This document shows positions 13,413 to 14,285 of a stretch of DNA of 14,285 nt, in pieces. How positions within the stretch are numbered: position 1 is the first letter of the stretch; each line of letters opens with the position of its first letter. The stretch covers positions 1 to 14,285 of the forward strand of contig DAINBU010000119.1 of assembly GCA_036732755.1 (NCBI GenBank), written 5' to 3'. The DNA comes from DASRRB01 sp036732755 (lineage in GTDB: Bacteria; Planctomycetota; B15-G4; SIAN01). The notes under the pieces were generated by a model that saw only the letters and a list, made by a program, of their open reading frames with translations, did not search any database and was not told the DNA's origin. The position numbers and the translations under genes were made by a program.

Positions 13413-14285
13413 GACTTCTCTCCGTGGTGCTCCGGTTCCTGGGGCGGCGTGGCGGCGGGGCGCTCCGGCAGGCGGCCGCCCACGGCGCGTTCGAGCTCCG
13501 TGCGCGCGACCCAGTAGTCGCGCCGCGCCTCGATCTCCTTTTCGTTCGCCTCGATCTGCGCGCGGCGCGCCTCGAGCAGGTCGAAGATGCCGGTCAGCAT
13601 CCCGTTCAGCTCGAGCTGCGTCTGCTCGACGACGGTCGCGCGCAGCGGCAGGAGGACGGCGCGCACGTACTCGGCGCGCGCCCGCGCCGCGAACAGGCGG
13701 TCGCGCGCGCGGCGGACGTCGTTTCGAATGGCGATGGCGAGTGCCACGTAGCGCTGCTCGCCCTGGCGCATTTGTGCGGCGGCGCGCGTCTGTGCTGGCT
13801 GCCCCTGGTCGAAGATCGGGATCGGCAGCTCGAGGCCCGGCCCGAGCGTGTTGGTGCCGTCGGGCTCCCGCTCCGAATGGAAGGTGAGGTCGACGCCCGG
13901 CTGCAGGATCGCCCAGCGCGACATGCCGAGGCGTTGCGCAAGGGCGGCGAGGTCGGCGCGCGCGGCCGCGAGGTCGGCGCGCCGGGCGACGGCGAGCGAC
14001 TCGAGCCCGGCCGGCTCGATCTCCTGGTCGGGCAGCGGCGGGAGCTGCGCGGCGGCGCGCCAGCCGACGTCGGCCGCCCACAACCCGAGCAGCGCGTCGA
14101 CGTTTGCGCGCGCTTCGCTCGCTTCCGATTCGGCGAGCGACAGCTCGACGCGCGCCTCGGCGTCGAGCGCCGACTCGGTCGTGAGCGCACGGTCGGTCAG
14201 GTTGCCGGCCGCGTGCAGCCGGCGCGCCGCGTCGGCCGCCGCGTCGGTGGCACGCACGGCGTCGCGCCGCTGCGCGGAGAGGAGC
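13409..14285 (-). CDS. TolC-family outer membrane efflux protein, N-terminus outside the window
   Basis: The reading frame stays open to the window edge, leaving the last 291 residues of a protein normally 420-480 long. The GTG at 14257 is therefore not taken as a start. The sequence is the alternating Ala/Arg/Glu/Leu-rich coiled-coil pattern of outer membrane efflux proteins, with NLTDRALTTESALDAE and LLEARRAQIEANEKEI as typical helical-hairpin stretches. GLELPIPIFDQGQPAQ marks the conserved strand before the second helical hairpin. Such trimers form the outer membrane tunnel of RND or ABC pumps. The C-terminus ends in a Pro/His/Glu tail. The 4-bp overlap with the multicopper oxidase suggests a CusC-like role in metal efflux. 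Pump partners, if any, would lie beyond 14285. Confidence 0.9.
   Translation of the reverse strand, partial: LLSAQRRDAVRATDAAADAARRLHAAGNLTDRALTTESALDAEARVELSLAESEASEARANVDALLGLWAADVGWRAAAQLPPLPDQEIEPAGLESLAVARRADLAAARADLAALAQRLGMSRWAILQPGVDLTFHSEREPDGTNTLGPGLELPIPIFDQGQPAQTRAAAQMRQGEQRYVALAIAIRNDVRRARDRLFAARARAEYVRAVLLPLRATVVEQTQLELNGMLTGIFDLLEARRAQIEANEKEIEARRDYWVARTELERAVGGRLPERPAATPPQEPEHHGEKS

Noticed and set aside
14254..14257. GTG at 14257 as the start of the TolC-family gene
   Set aside because: The frame is open to the window edge and the family needs about 150 more N-terminal residues, including a signal peptide.

Overview
This is a very GC-rich bacterial window. Genes are tightly packed with short or overlapping junctions, and nearly all third codon positions are G or C. 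The gene content (type III polyketide synthase, secreted subtilase with long beta-rich C-terminal modules, spinster-type MFS, secreted MsrBA) fits a free-living high-GC Gram-negative such as a planctomycete, acidobacterium or myxobacterium. The TolC-family protein implies an outer membrane. The taxon is an inference and cannot be fixed from the sequence alone.

Layout. (1) 5-619, + strand: an unrecognised protein, possibly cut at its 5' end. (2) 759-3791, + strand: a three-gene operon of type III polyketide synthase, FAD-dependent oxidoreductase and UbiG-like methyltransferase, joined by a 2-bp gap and an 11-bp overlap. It looks like a small pathway that builds, redox-tailors and methylates a phenolic lipid, pyrone or quinone-like product. 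A perfect 12-bp palindrome lies upstream. (3) 5643-3804, - strand: an RNase R/II-type exoribonuclease followed by a small protein with an Ala/Pro-rich tail. It ends in an intrinsic terminator that lies inside the 3' end of the convergent methyltransferase gene. (4) 5644-5967: a divergent intergenic region with two strong hairpins. (5) 5968-8385, + strand: a secreted S8 serine protease, followed by a very long terminator hairpin. (6) 8459-9115: a gene-free region dominated by a complex inverted-repeat element (8479-9083), the least explained part of the window. (7) 14285-9116, - strand: TolC-family efflux protein (cut by the window end), Tat-exported multicopper oxidase, spinster-like MFS transporter, DoxX-family membrane protein and a secreted methionine sulfoxide reductase B-A fusion.

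How the genes may work together. The TolC and multicopper oxidase genes overlap by 4 bp and suggest periplasmic copper handling. DoxX and the exported MsrBA suggest repair of oxidised methionines outside the cytoplasm. Read together, the minus-strand block resembles an envelope copper/oxidative-stress island. The PKS operon is a separate biosynthetic unit, and the subtilase is a stand-alone secreted enzyme.

No tRNA, rRNA, CRISPR array or recognisable transposase was seen. The most unusual feature is the quasi-palindromic element at 8479-9083. It consists of two inverted copies of a repeat, one of which carries an extra internal hairpin of about 157 bp, around a spacer of about 290 bp that is itself predicted to fold.
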